Shown here piece after piece: positions 7,287 through 15,761 of a stretch of 38,491 nt of DNA. The translations under genes were made by a program, and so were the position numbers. A model generated the notes under the pieces. It was not told the origin of the DNA, made no database searches, and saw only the letters and a list, made by a program, of their open reading frames with translations. How positions within the stretch are numbered: position 1 is the stretch's first letter; every line of letters starts with the position of its first letter. This DNA is from CAVQFC01 sp036497895 (GTDB lineage: Bacteria > Acidobacteriota > Vicinamibacteria > Vicinamibacterales > CAVVIG01): contig DASXIR010000285.1 in NCBI GenBank assembly GCA_036497895.1, forward strand, positions 1-38,491, written 5' to 3'.

Positions 7287-8033
7287 GTGCCGGGATACGA
7301 GCCGTTCCTGCTTTGTGATTTTCACGTCCACACGCGGTGGAGCGACGGCCGGTTGTCGCTGCGCGAGGTGGTCGATCTCTACGGCAAAACCGGCCGTTTC
7401 GACGTCATCGCCATCACCGACCACATCCTGATGAAGCGGGATCTGCTGGCGCGAGCCGGCCGGCTGATCACGCTGGGCCGCCGCGAGTTCTCGGTCACCG
7501 AGGATCGTTTCGCGGCCTATCTCGACGACATCGCGGCCGAGGCGCGTCGCGCCAAACGTCTCTACGGGATGCTGGTGCTGCCGGGCGCCGAGATCACCCA
7601 GAATCACATCCGCAGCAAGAAGAACTCCCACATCGTCGCACTCAACATCCGCGAGCACATCAGCGCCGATCAGCCGGCCGAGGACATCCTGCGCGCGATT
7701 CGCAGTCAGGGCGCGCTGAGCATCGCCTGTCATCCGCACCACCGGACCACACGGCGAATCGAAATCGGGACCTGTTATCTGTGGGACCACCGCAAGCGGC
7801 TGGCGGAACTCGTGGATGTCTGGGAAGCCGCGAACCGCGACGATCTGTTCTCGGTGACCAGTCTGAAGCACTACCCGTACATCGCCAACAGCGACTTCCA
7901 CAAGCCGAAGCATCTGTATTCGTGGAAGACCCTGCTGCGATGCGAGAAGACCTGGGAAGCGATTGCCCAGACGCTGCGGTCGAACGTCGACATCGCGCTG
8001 ACGCTCTATCGCAACGGATCGTGGGCGGCGTGA
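7287..8033 (+). CDS. PHP-domain metal-dependent phosphoesterase
   Basis: 248 residues from GTG 7287. The PHP motifs are DFHVHTRWSDG (metal-binding HxH), AITDHI, the acidic GAEIT, CHPHHR and SDFHK near the C-terminus. These histidines and aspartates form the trinuclear metal site of polymerase-and-histidinol-phosphatase-like phosphoesterases. Length and motifs fit the stand-alone class (YciV/TrpH-like), not the DNA polymerase or HisK forms. It is coupled to the GT2 gene, hinting at a role in processing a phosphorylated sugar or nucleotide, but the substrate is unknown. Confidence 0.85.
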   Translation: MPGYEPFLLCDFHVHTRWSDGRLSLREVVDLYGKTGRFDVIAITDHILMKRDLLARAGRLITLGRREFSVTEDRFAAYLDDIAAEARRAKRLYGMLVLPGAEITQNHIRSKKNSHIVALNIREHISADQPAEDILRAIRSQGALSIACHPHHRTTRRIEIGTCYLWDHRKRLAELVDVWEAANRDDLFSVTSLKHYPYIANSDFHKPKHLYSWKTLLRCEKTWEAIAQTLRSNVDIALTLYRNGSWAA

Positions 8034-8075
8034 TGCGGTCGGCGGTCAGAGTTCGGTGAAGAGGGATCGAGGCCT

Positions 8076-8092
8076 GGCGGCGGATTGCCGCC
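8076..8092. terminator. Short GC hairpin between convergent genes
   Basis: GGCGGC and GCCGCC pair around a 5-nt loop, between the end of the PHP gene and the end of the converging small gene. There is no T-run on either side, so an intrinsic terminator is only possible. Confidence 0.3.
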
Positions 8093-8367
8093 TACCTTCG
8101 GTCAGTACGCTTTTCGCCGAACGCTGAGCGCCGATCGCCGTCGCCCGGCCAGCCGAGATCGTCGAAGGCGTCGGCCCACTCCAGACGCGACTGGTGATGC
8201 GGGTCCGGCAGAATCTCCCACAGATACAGATGGAGTCCGACTTCGTGGCGACGCACCGTGCATTCGCCGCCGCGGCGCTGGATCACGCGCGTGTGCGCGA
8301 GGCGCGTCCGCGGATGACAGGAGACATACACCAGGCAGCCGCAACTGAGCGATAGGTTATAGGACAT
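8092..8367 (-). CDS. Small cysteine-containing protein of unknown function
   Basis: 91 residues. The N-terminus SYNLSLSCGCLVYVSCHP followed by RTRLAHTRVIQRRG and ECTVRRHEVGLHLYLWE looks like a compact beta domain with four cysteines, conceivably a zinc knuckle. Composition is balanced and codon use is like the neighbours, which argues for a real gene. The ribosome binding site is weak. It is convergent with the PHP gene and divergent from the small gene at 8531, sharing the intergenic region with the 11-bp repeats. Confidence 0.55.
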   Translation of the reverse strand: MSYNLSLSCGCLVYVSCHPRTRLAHTRVIQRRGGECTVRRHEVGLHLYLWEILPDPHHQSRLEWADAFDDLGWPGDGDRRSAFGEKRTDRR

Positions 8368-8411
8368 GGCTCTTATGTAGACCCAGGCGGCGACGGACGG
8401 GCGACTCGTCG

Positions 8412-8427
8412 GTAACCTTCGCGTAAC
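8412..8427 (+). promoter_or_regulatory. Putative Pho-box-like repeat GTAAC-N6-GTAAC
   Basis: GTAAC at 8412-8416 is repeated exactly at 8423-8427, and the following TTCGC is also shared. The site lies about 100 bp upstream of the small gene at 8531 and is the most exact copy of the repeat seen in the window. Confidence 0.5.
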
Positions 8428-8530
8428 TTCGCACTCGCGTCAATTTTACGGACCGGCAAGCGGTACGACACACGACGTTCACGTTTAGACGTCATCGTAG
8501 GGGCAGGACATGTTTTCAAGGGAGACGCCA

Positions 8531-8809
8531 ATGGCTGTGGTCAACATTCAGGAAGCGGCGCGATTGATCCAGATTGACTTCATCGAGTGGCCGATGCTGC
8601 GCGTGACGTTGCCCCAGGCGTGCCGGCTGTGGAACCTGTCGGTCGAGTCGTGCGAGGCGGCACTGCTCACCCTCGTTCGCGCGGAATTTCTGCTCGATCG
8701 CGACGGGCTCTATCACCGTCCTGTGCGGGCGGCTTTCTTCGACGGTCCGGACGCGGGTCCCGGCCAGCCGCTCCCTCTCCCGGCGCCAGCGATGGCACTC
8801 GCCAGTTAG
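8531..8809 (+). CDS. Small winged-helix-like protein
   Basis: 92 residues from ATG 8531, which has AAGGGAG 7 nt upstream; an in-frame ATG at 8510 is the alternative. The core ACRLWNLSVESCEAALLTLVRAEFLLDRDGLYHR reads as helix-turn-helix, then a recognition-like helix and a short wing ending in an aromatic-His-Arg triplet. This resembles small winged-helix proteins found singly in acidobacterial genomes. The C-terminus is Pro/Ala rich and probably disordered. It may be a small DNA-binding regulator. The exact GTAAC repeat upstream suggests it responds to phosphate (inference). Confidence 0.6.
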   Translation: MAVVNIQEAARLIQIDFIEWPMLRVTLPQACRLWNLSVESCEAALLTLVRAEFLLDRDGLYHRPVRAAFFDGPDAGPGQPLPLPAPAMALAS

Positions 8810-8823
8810 CGGGCGACACCGCT

Positions 8824-10023
8824 CTACCCGACGCGGTTTCGATCGCCGCCGCGCTCTCGAACGGCGCCCTCGAACCGACCGGCCCCACCCCAGCCGCTGC
8901 TGAACCATTCCCCTGTACGGATTTCCGGCCGACTCCGGTTCTCGCAAACCACGAAGACACAAACCACGGAGACAAACCACGGAGGCACCGCGACACGGGG
9001 ATCGCGGATGTCGACGGGGAGAAAACCGGCGTCCTGCGCCGCGGTCGGCAGCGTCGAGAATCCGGTCGCCTTCTTGTCCTGCCGGAACCCTTCGTAGTCG
9101 GTGAAGAAGAACGCCTTGCTCGGCACAATCGGACCGCCGAGCACACCGCCGTACTGGTTGCGCGTGAGTGGCGGCTTCTGGCCGTCCGGCGGGAGGAAGT
9201 AGGTCGTGGAGTTCAGCGCGGTGTTGCGGAAGAACTCCCACCCCGCGCCATGAAACTGATTCGATCCGCTCTTGTACGCGACATTGACGGTCGCACCGGC
9301 CGCCCGACCGTATTCCGCGCTCTGATTGTTGGTGACGACACGGAATTCGGTGACCGCATCCGGTGAAGGCTGCATCACCTGGTTCGAAAAGCCCTGGTTG
9401 CTGGTGCCGTAGGCGTTGTTGTCCACACCGTCGATCAGGAAGTTATTGAACGTGCTGCGCAGGCCGTTCACGTTGAAGGCGCCCTCGCGCGGCGTCCCGT
9501 TCGTGCTCTTGTTCAAAGACGACTGCCGGACGCCGGTCGACAGCAGCGCCAGTGCCGAATACTCCCGCCCGTTCAGCGCCAGCTCGCGCATCTGGTCGCC
9601 GCTGATCACCTGACTCCGCTGGCTCGAATCGGTGTCGATCAACGGCGCCGCCGCTGTCACCTCGACCTTCTCCGTCACCTGGCCGACCGCCATCTGCATG
9701 TCGACACGCAGACGCGCTCCAACCTGGACCTGGACGTTGTCCACCAGCGCGAGCGAGAAGCCGTCCTTCTCGGCCGTGACGATGTACAAGCCGCTCTTGA
9801 CCGTGACGAACTCGTAGGAGCCGTCCGCGGTGGTCGTGTGAGTTTGCGCGACCGCTGTCGCGCTGCTGGTCAGCGTCACCCTGGCGCCTGGCACCACCGC
9901 GCCCGAGACATCATGGACGGTCCCGATTACCGAGGCAGTTTCAAACTGCGCCGACGCGCGGCCGGCTGCGACGGCCAGAAAGGCAAGCACAAGCGCGCAG
10001 CCACGGAACAGGGACACTCGCAT
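8824..10023 (-). pseudogene. Truncated Oar-like TonB-dependent receptor
   Basis: From ATG 10021-10023, with a full GGAGGTGA ribosome binding site, the frame encodes a signal peptide (to about ASAQ). A carboxypeptidase-regulatory-like beta domain follows (SVIGTVHDVSGAVVPGARVTL...DGSYEF), then a TonB plug domain (NGREYSALALLSTGVRQ, NVNGLRSTFNNFLIDGVDN). The start of the barrel ends at DIRDPRVAVP. Homology stops near base 8990, where a GTGGTTTG-rich repeat begins, and the frame then runs through unrelated codons to 8824. About 345 family residues remain of the roughly 1000 usual, so the outer-membrane barrel is missing. A functional receptor is unlikely, yet the start signals are intact. It is divergent from the phosphate porin. 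Confidence 0.8.
8946..8992. repeat. Intergenic-type repeat at the break of the TonB gene
   Basis: Three imperfect copies of a unit like ACCACGGAGACAAACC lie here. Similar short repeats are common in intergenic DNA of many GC-rich bacteria. The left edge of the receptor homology coincides with this block. Confidence 0.6.
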
Positions 10024-10136
10024 CAGGTCACCTCCAAAACTGGGGGATTTATAAGGAGGCCGATGGTAGTGAGACGGTATGACGTAAAGACGACTGCCCG
10101 GTAAACACCGATGCTTGGCCGCCGTCACTGGGTGAT

Positions 10137-10153
10137 TTAACAGTTCCGTAACA
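10137..10153 (+). promoter_or_regulatory. Putative Pho box upstream of the porin-pst operon
   Basis: TTAACA at 10137-10142 and GTAACA at 10148-10153 are direct repeats with 11-bp spacing, about 80 bp upstream of the porin start. This is the two-half-site geometry of PhoB-type regulators, in front of genes that are classic phosphate-starvation targets. Confidence 0.55.
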
Positions 10154-10233
10154 TTGGCGACGCATGCCGGACATCTAAGGCCGATAGCATCCAGTCTCCT
10201 CGCGTGCAGAGCGCCGCGAGAAGGAGGCTTCAA

Positions 10234-11706
10234 TTGTCACGTTCGCGATCGACCCTTTCACTCGTCCTGATGTTTGCCCTGTCCACCGCCGCGGGCGCCG
10301 CGGCTCAGTCTGTCGGAAGCGGCCCGTCCGCCGACCCGGCGCCTGCCGCTGGCGCGAGCTCGGCCGCAGCGCAGAAATCGGATCCCAAGACGGTTGACCC
10401 GGTGCCGACCTCGCCGCTCACACTCCACATCGGCGATTCCGACTTCACGATCGGCGGCTTCATGGATCTGACCTCCATCACGCGCAACCTGGCCACCGGC
10501 AACGGCATCGGCACGAACTTCTCGAACTTCCCCTTCACGACGACGGCAACCGGGGCGCCGAACCCGACAGGGAACCTGAGCGAGACGCGTCTCTCGGCGC
10601 AGAACTCCCGCTTGACGCTGATGGCCACAAGCAAAGTAGGCAGCGCGAGCCTGAAGGGTTACATCGAGGCGGACTTTCTCGGCAACACGGCGCAGAACCT
10701 GAACGTCACGAGCAACTCGGACGCTCTCCGTATGCGTCTCTACTGGGCGCAGTACACGCAGGGTAAGTTCGAATTCCTAGCTGGCCAGTCGTGGAGCATG
10801 ATGACGCCGAACCGCCAGGGCATCTCACCGGCTCCCGGCGACCTCTTCTATAGCCAGGACATTGACACGAACTACCAAATGGGTCTCACGTGGGGCCGGA
10901 CGCCGGGCGTCCGCTTCCTCGCGCACGCGAGCGACATCGTCACGGCAGGCGTCGCACTTGAGAATCCGGAACAGTACGTCGGTGGTGCCGTGGTTCTTCC
11001 CGCCGCGTTTCCGGGTGGTGAGGTGGACACCGGCTCCGGTTCGAGCGCGATCGGTTCGGCGAGCGCGACGCCAAACTCGTATCCCGATATCATCGGCAAG
11101 ATCGCGCTCGATCCAAAAACCGGCAGGACGCACCAGCACATCGACGTGGCGGTACAGGCCAACGGATACAAGACGTTCAATCCAACGACCAGCACGAAAA
11201 ACTCGCTGACCGGCACCGGCGAATCGGTCAACTTCGTGCTCGAACCGGCGCCCGGCTTCCGCTTCGTCGCAACGAACTATTTCAGCCAGGGGGCGGGCCG
11301 CATCATCGCCAATACCGGCGCGCCCGACTTCATCGTCAATCCCGATTTCAGCCTGTCGGCCGTACACGGGTTCTCGGGCATCTACGGCGTCGAAGCGACG
11401 GTGCAGAAAGAGCTGCTCTACGGCTACTACAGCCAGACCACGATCGATCAGGCCGTCACGCTCGACGCCAACGGCAAGACGCAGATCGGCTACGGTGTGG
11501 ACGGCTCGCAGGCCGCGAACCACAAGATTCAGGAAACGACAGTCGGCGTGACGCACACGTTCTTCCGTGACCCGAAGTACGGCGGCATGCAGCTGATGTT
11601 TCAGTACTCGTACCTGAAGCGCACGCCGTTCTCGGTGCCCGTCAACACACCCGCAAGCGCGACGATGAACATGGTCTACGTTAACGTCCGTTACATCCTC
11701 CCGTAA
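10234..11706 (+). CDS. DcaP-like outer-membrane porin, probably for phosphate
   Basis: About 490 residues. TTG 10234-10236 is chosen as start because AAGGAGG (10221-10227) sits 6 nt before it; an upstream GTG at 10204 lies before that site. A signal peptide (ALSTAAGAAAQ) is followed by a Pro/Ala linker. The barrel then opens with TIGGFMDLTSITRN and closes with MVYVNVRYILP, the usual aromatic-ending last strand. Segments such as LSAQNSRLTL, IEADFLG and LAGQSWSMMTPNRQ are characteristic of DcaP/OprO-P-like porins. It lies 35 nt upstream of pstS with no obvious terminator, so it probably supplies phosphate to the periplasmic binding protein. Phosphate specificity is inferred from context. Confidence 0.82.
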   Translation: MSRSRSTLSLVLMFALSTAAGAAAQSVGSGPSADPAPAAGASSAAAQKSDPKTVDPVPTSPLTLHIGDSDFTIGGFMDLTSITRNLATGNGIGTNFSNFPFTTTATGAPNPTGNLSETRLSAQNSRLTLMATSKVGSASLKGYIEADFLGNTAQNLNVTSNSDALRMRLYWAQYTQGKFEFLAGQSWSMMTPNRQGISPAPGDLFYSQDIDTNYQMGLTWGRTPGVRFLAHASDIVTAGVALENPEQYVGGAVVLPAAFPGGEVDTGSGSSAIGSASATPNSYPDIIGKIALDPKTGRTHQHIDVAVQANGYKTFNPTTSTKNSLTGTGESVNFVLEPAPGFRFVATNYFSQGAGRIIANTGAPDFIVNPDFSLSAVHGFSGIYGVEATVQKELLYGYYSQTTIDQAVTLDANGKTQIGYGVDGSQAANHKIQETTVGVTHTFFRDPKYGGMQLMFQYSYLKRTPFSVPVNTPASATMNMVYVNVRYILP

Positions 11707-11740
11707 CCGGCAACTGGTTGTTTTGAAGACGGAGCACACG

Positions 11741-12763
11741 ATGAAAAAAATCATGGCCGCGGTTGCGGTCGTCTCACTGAGCGTGGGCGCAACCCTGATG
11801 GCGCAGACGCTGCAGATCAACGGCGCCGGCGCGACGTTTCCGAACCCGATCTACTCGAAGTGGTTCGACGAGTACAACAAGCAGCACAAGGACATCGCAA
11901 TCAACTATCAATCGGTGGGATCCGGTGCCGGCATCCGCCAGGTGCAGGCCCAGACGGTGTTCTTCGGCGCCACTGACGGCCCGATGACCGACGAGCAGCT
12001 GCAGCAGTCACCCGGCAAGATCATGCACTTCCCGACGGTGCTCGGTGCAGTTGTGCCGGTCTACAACATCCCGGGCGTGAAGGCCGACCTCAAGTTCAGC
12101 GGTGCCGTCCTCGCCGACATCTTCCTCAACAAAATCACCAAGTGGAACGACCCGGCGATCGCCAAGCTGAATCCCGGCGTCACGCTTCCAACCACTGCGA
12201 TCACGGTCGTGCATCGCTCGGACGGTTCCGGCACCACCTACATCTGGGTCGACTACCTGTCGAAGGCCTCCCCGGAATTCAAGACGAAGGTCGGCGTGAA
12301 TACGGCGGTGAACTGGCCGACCGGTGTCGGCGGCAAGGGCAACGAGGGGGTCTCCGGCATGGTGACCCAGACGCCAGGCGCGCTCGGCTACGTCGAGCTG
12401 ATCTACGCACTGCAGAACAAGATCAGCTACGGCTCGGTGCAGAATGCTTCGGGCGAGTTCGTCAAGGCGTCGGTGGCGTCGGTGACGGCGGCGGCGGCCG
12501 AGGCGGCCAAGGCGATGCCGGCCGACTTCCGGGTGTCCATCACCAACGCTGCCGGCAAGGGCGTGTATCCTGTCTCGTCGTTCACGTGGCTGCTGCTTTA
12601 CGAGAGCCCGAAGGACATGGCGCAGAGCAAGGCGATGGTCGGGTTCATGAAGTGGGCGTTGACCGATGGCCAGCGCTACTGCGCCGATCTCGGCTACGCG
12701 CCGCTGCCTGACTCGGTCGTCAAGCTCGAGATGGCTGCGCTCGCGAAGATCAAGGTGTCGTAG
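11741..12763 (+). CDS. pstS: Phosphate ABC transporter substrate-binding protein PstS
   Basis: 340 residues from ATG 11741 (GGAG 6 nt upstream). A signal peptide ends at ATLMAQ. The mature protein begins with QINGAGATFPNPIYSKWF, the PstS N-terminal phosphate loop. It has YQSVGSGAGIRQ, the domain-crossing HRSDGSGTT that closes on phosphate, and VGVNTAVNWPTGVGGKGNEGV. The length is that of typical PstS. It delivers periplasmic phosphate to PstC/PstA. The operon order is porin, pstS, pstC, pstA. Confidence 0.96.
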   Translation: MKKIMAAVAVVSLSVGATLMAQTLQINGAGATFPNPIYSKWFDEYNKQHKDIAINYQSVGSGAGIRQVQAQTVFFGATDGPMTDEQLQQSPGKIMHFPTVLGAVVPVYNIPGVKADLKFSGAVLADIFLNKITKWNDPAIAKLNPGVTLPTTAITVVHRSDGSGTTYIWVDYLSKASPEFKTKVGVNTAVNWPTGVGGKGNEGVSGMVTQTPGALGYVELIYALQNKISYGSVQNASGEFVKASVASVTAAAAEAAKAMPADFRVSITNAAGKGVYPVSSFTWLLLYESPKDMAQSKAMVGFMKWALTDGQRYCADLGYAPLPDSVVKLEMAALAKIKVS

Positions 12764-12786
12764 CGGCACGGAGCGGGGCAAGACTG

Positions 12787-13725
12787 TTGGAAAAAAAGGA
12801 TCTCGGATTTCGGATGGGGACGGGCGCATTTGCGCTCGTCCTCGTTGTCATTGTGGCGGACATCGGTTTTGAGCTGTTGCGCCAATCGTCTCTCTCGATT
12901 CAGAAATTCGGCTTCTCGTTCTGGCGGACCGAGGTCTGGGATCCGGTCGCGGGGCAGTTCGGTGCGCTGCCGTTCATCTGGGGCACCCTCTATTCTTCGA
13001 TCCTGGCGCTGATCATCGCGACACCGATCGCGCTCGGGATTGCCGTCTTCATCACCGACCTGTGTCCGAGCTGGCTGCGTCAGCCGCTCGTGTTCCTCAC
13101 CGAGCTCCTCGCGGCGATCCCGTCGATCGTCTACGGACTGTGGGGTATCTTCGTTCTGGTGCCGGCCATTCGTGCGATCGAAGTCGGGTTGCCGGATTCG
13201 CTGCGCGAGATTCCGATTTTCAGCGGACCACCACTCGGCGTCGGCATGCTGTCGGCGGCGTTGATCCTCGCCGTGATGGTCATCCCGTTCACGTCGTCGG
13301 TGTCGCGGGAGGTGCTGAAATCAGTGCCGCCGGCGCAGCGCGAGGGCGCCTACGCGCTCGGCGCGACCCGCTTCGAAGCGATCCGCACGTCGCTCTTCTA
13401 CGCCCGCACCGGCATCGTCGGCGCCATCATGCTCGGGTTCGGCCGTGCGCTCGGCGAGACCATGGCCGTGACGATGGTGATCGGGAACAACCCGAAGATT
13501 TCCGCATCGCTGTTTGCGCCGCAGTACACGATGGCGGCAGTGATCGCCAACGAGTTCACCGAGGCGGCGGATCCGCTCTACCTGGCGGCGCTGGTCGAGA
13601 TCGGCCTGGTGCTGTTCGTGATGACGTTGATCGTCAACTCGCTGTCGCGCCTCCTGATCTGGAGCATGACACGGAGCGTGATCGCCGTCGCCGAGCCGTC
13701 TGAACCGGTGGCGGAGGCGGCATGA
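12787..13725 (+). CDS. pstC: Phosphate ABC transporter permease PstC
   Basis: 312-residue inner-membrane protein with about six transmembrane segments. The MetI-type coupling (EAA) loop is EVLKSVPPAQREGAYALGATRFEAI, followed by GFGRALGETMAVTMVIGN, the PstC signature. The start is TTG 12787, 23 nt after pstS; ATG 12814 would shorten the cytoplasmic N-terminus. It forms the phosphate channel with PstA. Its stop overlaps the pstA start. Confidence 0.95.
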   Translation: MEKKDLGFRMGTGAFALVLVVIVADIGFELLRQSSLSIQKFGFSFWRTEVWDPVAGQFGALPFIWGTLYSSILALIIATPIALGIAVFITDLCPSWLRQPLVFLTELLAAIPSIVYGLWGIFVLVPAIRAIEVGLPDSLREIPIFSGPPLGVGMLSAALILAVMVIPFTSSVSREVLKSVPPAQREGAYALGATRFEAIRTSLFYARTGIVGAIMLGFGRALGETMAVTMVIGNNPKISASLFAPQYTMAAVIANEFTEAADPLYLAALVEIGLVLFVMTLIVNSLSRLLIWSMTRSVIAVAEPSEPVAEAA

Positions 13726-14570
13726 TGTCCACGCGCCTGCGGAAGTTGCTGTCGTCGCTGTTCGTGGCGTTTTGTGCCGGCTCGGTGGTCGTGGCCCTCG
13801 TGCCGCTTGCCTTCGTGCTGTTTTTCGTCATCAGCCACGGCCTGAGTTCGCTCAATCTGGAATTCTTCACGCACATGCCCAAGCCGGTCGGCGAGCCCGG
13901 CGGCGGCATGGGCAACGCGATTGTCGGCACGCTGATTCTGAGCGGCCTCGCCGCGATCCTGGCGATTCCGGTCGGCGTCGTCAGCGGCGTCTACATGTCC
14001 GAGTACGCCGGCACCAGGTTCGCATCGATCGTCCGCTTCGCCGCCGACACGCTGAATGGTGTGCCGTCGATTGTGATCGGCGTGTTCGCCTACGGAGTGG
14101 CGGTGCTGCCGTTCAAGCAGTTCAGCGCGCTCGCCGGCGGCTTCGCGCTCGGCATCATGATGATTCCGATCATCGCCCGGACGACAGAGGAGCTTCTCCT
14201 GCTGGTGCCCGGCGCGATGCGCGAAGGCGCGCTCGCGCTCGGAGCAACGCGCGCCCGTGCCGTGTTCACCGTCGTACTGCCGGCCGCCCTGCCGGGCGTC
14301 GTCACCGGGGTTGTGCTGGCGCTGGCCAGAATTGCAGGTGAGACCGCGCCGTTGCTGTTCACCTCGTTCAATAACCGGTTTTTCAGTACCCAGCTGGCGC
14401 AGCCGATCGCGTCACTCACCGTCCAGGTGTTCACCTACGCCATTTCGCCCTACGAGGACTGGCATCGCCAGGCCTGGGCGGGCGCGCTGGTGCTGGTGAC
14501 GATCGTTCTCGTTTGCTCGCTGCTGGCGCGAATCGCGACCCACCGCCTCGAGCGCATGCAGGCGCGGTAG
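13722..14570 (+). CDS. pstA: Phosphate ABC transporter permease PstA
   Basis: 282-residue membrane protein overlapping pstC by ATGA. It shows FVISHGLSSLNLEFFTHMPKP at the N-terminus, NGVPSIVIGVFAYG, the coupling loop VPGAMREGALALGATRARAV and LARIAGETAPLLFT, all expected of PstA. The operon appears to end here. The ATPase gene pstB and phoU, which normally follow, are absent and do not occur elsewhere in the window. The ATPase must be supplied from another locus. Confidence 0.95.
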   Translation: MMSTRLRKLLSSLFVAFCAGSVVVALVPLAFVLFFVISHGLSSLNLEFFTHMPKPVGEPGGGMGNAIVGTLILSGLAAILAIPVGVVSGVYMSEYAGTRFASIVRFAADTLNGVPSIVIGVFAYGVAVLPFKQFSALAGGFALGIMMIPIIARTTEELLLLVPGAMREGALALGATRARAVFTVVLPAALPGVVTGVVLALARIAGETAPLLFTSFNNRFFSTQLAQPIASLTVQVFTYAISPYEDWHRQAWAGALVLVTIVLVCSLLARIATHRLERMQAR

Positions 14571-14634
14571 CGCCGCTCGACCGCCGCCCCTGCTTGATCT
14601 CGCGCCACGCCCGCCGCTACAGTAGAGAGCAGTC

Positions 14635-14985
14635 GTGTTGGCAAGACTCAACGCCCCCCGGAACCGTCGGCTGCTCGCTCGTCTGGGCGTGCTCTCGTTC
14701 GTGTTCGTGCTGTTGTGCGTGCCCGCGCTCACCAGGATTGGCCAGAAACTGCAACCAGTCCCGCCGGTGTCGCAGGCGCCCAGTTTCGCGAAGAACATCG
14801 ACTGTCCACCAAAGAAGGTGGTCGTCTCACCAACCACGGCCGCTGTTGCCGTCGTCTTGGTCCTCGAAGGCGACGACGCTCCGCCGCTGCCGGTGGTCTC
14901 CTCGCTGAACCGTCCCTTCCCCGAAACGCCTTCGCTTTCCGCTCCCGTCCCGCTCCGGGCCCCACCGCTCGTCCACTTCGTCTAA
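14635..14985 (+). CDS. Small membrane-anchored protein, uncertain
   Basis: 116 residues from GTG 14635 (or TTG 14638). A basic N-terminus and one hydrophobic helix (GVLSFVFVLLCVPAL) are followed by a Pro-rich tail ending PPLVHFV. I do not recognise a family. The 3' half is also open in the frame of the next gene, so coding status is less certain than for its neighbours. It lies between pstA and the efflux operon and is followed by two palindromes. Confidence 0.4.
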   Translation: MLARLNAPRNRRLLARLGVLSFVFVLLCVPALTRIGQKLQPVPPVSQAPSFAKNIDCPPKKVVVSPTTAAVAVVLVLEGDDAPPLPVVSSLNRPFPETPSLSAPVPLRAPPLVHFV

Positions 14986-14990
14986 AACAT

Positions 14991-15053
14991 GCGTCGCTCC
15001 AGCGACGCCCACCGACGTCGAAACGTGCTGGCCGCAGGCGTACTCGCCTGCGG
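14991..15053. repeat. Two tandem perfect palindromes
   Basis: GCGTCGCT-CC-AGCGACGC (14991-15008) and CCGCAGGCG-TACT-CGCCTGCGG (15032-15053) are perfect stems of 8 and 9 bp with tiny loops. They lie between the small membrane gene and the RraA-like gene. No T-run follows, so they are not clear intrinsic terminators; REP-like elements or mRNA-stabilising hairpins are possible. Confidence 0.55.
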
Positions 15054-15071
15054 GAGAGTGAGAGTGCTGAC

Positions 15072-15761
15072 GTGTCCGTGCTGACACCCGACTTGATCGA
15101 CGCGTATCGCCGCCTCAACGGCGCCGACGTGTCCAACGCCATCGAGACGTTCGGCGTTCGCCTCCGCAACGAGGGTTTTGCGGATGGAACGCTGCGCTGC
15201 CTCTATCCGGAACTGCCGCCGATCGTCGGCTACGCAGTCACGGCGCGAATCCGCTGCTCCGAGCCGCCGCCGCTCGGTCAGCCTTATCACGACCGCACCG
15301 ACTGGTGGAACTACATCGTCAGCGTTCCCGCGCCGCGCATCGTAGTCGTCGAGGACCTTGACGGACGCCCCGGCTTTGGCGCGTTTGTCGGCGCCGTCCA
15401 CGCCAGCATCCTCCAGGCGCTGGGCTGCGTCGGCTATGCGTCGAATGGATCCGTTCGCGACGTCGAAGCCGTCCGTGACTTCGCTTTTCAATTCTTTGCC
15501 GGCGGCACCTCCATCTCGCACGCCTTTGCACACATCGTGGACTTCGGCGGGCCGGTGCAGGTGTGTGGTCTGACCATCTCGAGCGGCGAGCTGCTGTTCG
15601 GCGACGCCGAGGGACTGTTGTCGGTGCCGCCGGAGCTGTGCGCGGACCTGCCGGCGGTCGCCGCAGGGATGGCCGCAGCCGAGGCGAAGGTGATGGCGTT
15701 TTGCCGCTCGTCCAATTTTTCGATCGACGGTTTACGCGAACTGGTGAGGGAACTGGCATGA
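15072..15761 (+). CDS. RraA-like / HMG-aldolase-family protein
   Basis: 229 residues from GTG 15072. It has the RraA/demethylmenaquinone-methyltransferase-like fold signature DVSNAIETFGVR near the N-terminus, GYAVTARIR, and FGAFVGAVHASILQALGCVGYASNGSVRDVEAV. This matches the family loop G-x-x-(D/N)G-x-(V/I)RD that holds the metal-pyruvate site of HMG/CHA aldolases. NGSVRD has Asn where aldolases often have Asp. Members are either RNase E regulators or class II aldolases; the sequence does not decide. The stop overlaps the start of the RND adaptor gene (ATGA), so it is co-translated with an efflux system. Confidence 0.78.
   Translation: MSVLTPDLIDAYRRLNGADVSNAIETFGVRLRNEGFADGTLRCLYPELPPIVGYAVTARIRCSEPPPLGQPYHDRTDWWNYIVSVPAPRIVVVEDLDGRPGFGAFVGAVHASILQALGCVGYASNGSVRDVEAVRDFAFQFFAGGTSISHAFAHIVDFGGPVQVCGLTISSGELLFGDAEGLLSVPPELCADLPAVAAGMAAAEAKVMAFCRSSNFSIDGLRELVRELA

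Noticed and set aside
11677..11691. GTTAAC/GTTAC pair near the end of the porin gene
   Set aside because: It lies inside coding sequence with 10-bp rather than 11-bp spacing.
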